DNA of 41,038 nt from NCBI GenBank assembly GCA_903943975.1, contig CAJAQB010000010.1:1-41038 (forward strand), written 5' to 3'. This DNA comes from Synechococcus lacustris. Lineage in GTDB: Bacteria; Cyanobacteriota; Cyanobacteriia; PCC-6307; Cyanobiaceae. Shown here one piece after another: positions 39,320-41,038 of the stretch (within the stretch, counting starts at the first letter, position 1; every line of letters begins with the position of its first letter). The position numbers and the translations under genes are program-made. The notes under the pieces are model-generated. The model was given only the letters and a program-made list of their open reading frames with translations. It did not search any database and was not told the DNA's origin.

Positions 39320-40115
39320 TGACCCCCTTTGTCGGTCCAGGCCTTATGAGAGTGGGTGGATTTGGTCATGCGGCAGCTCCCTGGTGAGCTGCCTCCAGGG
39401 GCGTCAGCCCCTGGAGGGCCGAGTGAGGCCTGATCGAGTTGTACTCCCAGCGCCAACGATCGGCCAGGATCTGCGCCTCAGGAGCTGTGGTGAACAACTC
39501 GGTGTTGAGGAACTCATCCCGGAAGCGGCCATTGAACGACTCTGCAAAGCCGTTCTCCCATGGGGATCCCGGCGCGATGTAGGCCGTGCTCGTGGTGGTG
39601 CTGGCCTCACACCAGTTCCGTAGGGCCTCGGCGATGAACTCTGGGCCGTTGTCGCTGCGGATGAACGCCGGCGCCGGGTAGAGGCTCGTGAGCTCCTCCA
39701 GCATCGCCACCACATCCTTGGCCTTGCACCGCCTGCCCACCCGAATGGCCAGACAGAGGCGACTGTGCTCGTCGATCACGTTCAGGAATTTGAGACGGCG
39801 GCCGTCGGCCGTGGCGTCGAACTGGAAGTCCATCGCCCACACCTGGTGGGGATGCTCAGCCCGGTGGCGGCGCACCGACCCGTCGGCGGGCCGTGCCCGC
39901 TTGCGTTTCCGGGGAGTGGACCTCTGCAGACCCTCCTCCCGCCAGAGCCGTTGCACCCGCTTGTGATTCACGGTCCAGCCCTCCCGCCGCAGCAGGCGGT
40001 AGGCCATCCGGCGGCCCCAACGGATGTGCTCAGCCGCAATCTCCCATAGGCGATGCCTGAGCTTGCCCTCCTCGATCGAGACGACCTTGCCGGGGTGACG
40101 TTGGGTGCTGCGCAT
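39320..40115 (-). mobile_element. IS3-family (IS407-like) element, 5' truncated
   Basis: The right end is marked by a TGACCCCCTTTGTCGGTCC-like terminus starting near 39320, just outside the transposase stop, as in IS407-type ends. The other end, with orfA and the left terminal repeat, is missing: IS sequence stops at about 40113-40115, where a nucleotidyltransferase fragment begins. The element is therefore unable to move by itself. Confidence 0.72.
39366..40115 (-). pseudogene. IS3-family OrfB transposase, N-terminally truncated
   Basis: About 250 residues from '[20 protein letters not shown]' onward. The DDE integrase core is complete: '[20 protein letters not shown]' (first D), '[20 protein letters not shown]' (second D) and '[20 protein letters not shown]' (E). 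The C-terminal '[20 protein letters not shown]' is typical. The frame stays open upstream to 40205, but those residues are antisense to an unrelated gene fragment. orfA, needed for the OrfAB transposase made by -1 frameshifting, is absent. Confidence 0.85.
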
Positions 40116-40284
40116 GCAGCTGTTCGGCTCTGCCCTGCGGGATGACTTCGACCCCGATCGCAGTGACATTGACCTTCTGGTGGAGTTCCAGCTGCCCGGT
40201 GTCAACTACGTAGGCGGGCGCGCCTACCTAATCGTCGCCGAGCACTCCTGCCGGGCCGGGCATCGGCCTCGCTCCCGTCGTTAG
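40114..40284 (+). pseudogene. MNT-type nucleotidyltransferase fragment
   Basis: A 56-codon frame whose first 28 residues, '[20 protein letters not shown]' followed by LLVEFQ, are the catalytic core of an MNT nucleotidyltransferase (GS-x(n)-DxD). The sequence upstream has been replaced by the IS3 element, and after 'LPGV' the similarity is lost. This is the second MNT locus in the window; no HEPN partner is visible here. Confidence 0.7.
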
Positions 40285-40375
40285 GGTCGTCGCCATAGGT
40301 TTGCGGTTCAAGCTGGTCGGTCGTGCTGTGAGCACCTTTCGGTGCGACCTGATCGGTGTTGGTGCTGGTGGCCAT
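40202..40375 (-). CDS. possible small protein (57 aa)
   Basis: ATG 40375 to TGA 40202-40204. The N-terminal 35 residues ('[20 protein letters not shown]', '[15 protein letters not shown]') have a natural, polar composition, but the tail is Arg-rich and overlaps the antiparallel MNT fragment, so this may be the 5' end of a larger gene cut by rearrangement. A short inverted repeat GTAGGCG-GGCG-CGCCTAC lies near 40210-40227 inside it. No family recognised. Confidence 0.3.
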   Translation of the reverse strand: MATSTNTDQVAPKGAHSTTDQLEPQTYGDDPNDGSEADARPGRSARRRLGRRARLRS

Positions 40376-40546
40376 GACCCGTCTCGGCTGTAAGTGAATC
40401 GGCAGCCCATCACGGCGCTGCCACTCCCTGTTGCCGAGGCGGCTCTGCTGGCGATCGACGGTTCAGGCCACACACGCACGACTGCCAACTCGATGGCATG
40501 CATAGTCAAAAAAGTCTGTGTGGTCTTTTTCTTCTGCCGTGCAGCC

Positions 40547-40798
40547 TTACTTGAGATCAAGCTGATCGAATCGCCGTTCACTAATGATCTTTGCCAATTC
40601 CAGGAAATAGCCGGCGGTGCACCACTTGCCATGGTTGCGGTCGCGATTGACTACATCAGTCCTGACCTCGGCAGCCTCTGCCATTAATAGATCTAGCTCC
40701 CCTTGAGGCAACTCATAAAGCTCTTGAAGCTCAACCGAGCGGTCAAGCAGGTGACTTTTAAACCACTTTGGATTTAGTTCTTGAGGAGGGATATCCAA
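40547..40798 (-). CDS. hypothetical protein (83 aa), AT-rich
   Basis: An 83-codon frame, 'MDIPPQELNPKWFKSHLLDR' through 'ELYELPQGELDLLMAEAAEV' to 'FLELAKIISERRFDQLDLK'. Soluble, helical and acidic; composition looks genuine. The DNA is noticeably AT-richer than the metal-transport block. It follows another minus-strand unknown frame by 17 bp, so the two are likely co-transcribed. No family recognised. Confidence 0.5.
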   Translation of the reverse strand: MDIPPQELNPKWFKSHLLDRSVELQELYELPQGELDLLMAEAAEVRTDVVNRDRNHGKWCTAGYFLELAKIISERRFDQLDLK

Positions 40799-40815
40799 AT
40801 GAAATTAGTTCTTAT

Positions 40816-41038
40816 TTAGAACTCACACTCTACAGCATTGTCCTCTTCTTGCCATTCATCGACAAAGTCCTCGAAGTTTGAGTGGAAGCCAGGGTTGTTT
40901 AGAAAAATCTCCGCAAGATCATCCAAGGCGACGAATTCAGGGATAAACGCACCAGGCTTTTGCTTGTAGTCATGCAAGATTTCTTCCTTATTCACTTTAC
41001 TGAAATCCCAATTACCCAGCATAGATTCCGGTTCTTCA
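40816..41038 (-). CDS. hypothetical protein, possibly continuing beyond the window
   Basis: The frame ends at 40816; an ATG at 41022 gives 68 residues ('MLGNWDFSKVNKEEILHDYK', 'PEFVALDDLAEIFLNNPGFH', ending 'WQEEDNAVECEF'), but the frame stays open to the window edge ('EEPES' precedes the ATG), so the gene may be longer. Very acidic and AT-rich, unlike the chromosomal neighbours, suggesting transfer. No family recognised. Confidence 0.5.
   Translation of the reverse strand, partial: EEPESMLGNWDFSKVNKEEILHDYKQKPGAFIPEFVALDDLAEIFLNNPGFHSNFEDFVDEWQEEDNAVECEF

Noticed and set aside
39366-40205. Transposase extended to 40205
   Set aside because: The added 30 residues are antisense to the MNT nucleotidyltransferase fragment and do not resemble OrfB.

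Overview
The window most likely comes from the chromosome of a freshwater picocyanobacterium of the Cyanobium/Synechococcus type. This rests on GC-rich coding DNA, several short proteins I recognise as typical of that group (530-703, 8767-8934), a cobalamin-riboswitch-controlled cobalt importer, a PNAG-type exopolysaccharide cluster and a short-Q-loop (CIO-type) cydAB. The family calls come from motifs read by eye; the species is an inference.

1-8200 is a worn defence/toxin-antitoxin zone. It holds the end of hicB and a complete hicA, a phd/vapC-like pair, an MNT nucleotidyltransferase whose HEPN partner carries two in-frame TAA codons, and a BrxL (BREX) N-terminal remnant with two TAA codons. 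A staphylococcal-nuclease-like gene is split in two by an AT-richer 3 kb segment with a CHASE-PAS-GGDEF-EAL cyclic-di-GMP gene. The segment is bounded by a 144-bp imperfect direct repeat of the nuclease gene, and the c-di-GMP gene has an 18-G run near its 5' end.

8200-22500 is mostly ordinary housekeeping and envelope sequence: an L,D-transpeptidase-like secreted protein, a PAS-GGDEF protein, DUF1622, a 2H phosphoesterase, RidA, a purple-acid-phosphatase-like enzyme, ABC-F Uup and a PepSY-type membrane protein. These are followed by a tightly packed same-strand run pgaB-pgaC-pgaD-like-response regulator-histidine kinase, in which every junction except pgaC/pgaD overlaps. DUF305 and EF-hand genes follow.

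22950-28100 starts at tRNA-Pro and is an accessory stretch: DUF2493, a Gp157-like phage protein, a small ORF and a Rad52-family annealing protein in one direction, then a DUF433/DUF5615 toxin-antitoxin pair, about 600 bp of hairpin-rich DNA without a convincing gene that ends in a terminator, and a truncated acetyltransferase. cydAB follows on the other strand.

31180-38550 is a transition-metal block with two complete ECF importers. The first is divergent: nikMN-cbiX on the minus strand and nikR-nikQ-nikO on the plus strand, pointing to nickel control, though a cobaltochelatase is co-operonic. The second, cbiM-N-Q-O, lies behind a cobalamin riboswitch and should import cobalt for B12. Beyond cbiO the sequence decays again: a broken 2Fe-2S-like fragment, an unassigned membrane protein, a 5'-truncated IS3-family transposase abutting a second MNT fragment, and AT-rich unknown ORFs to the end of the window.
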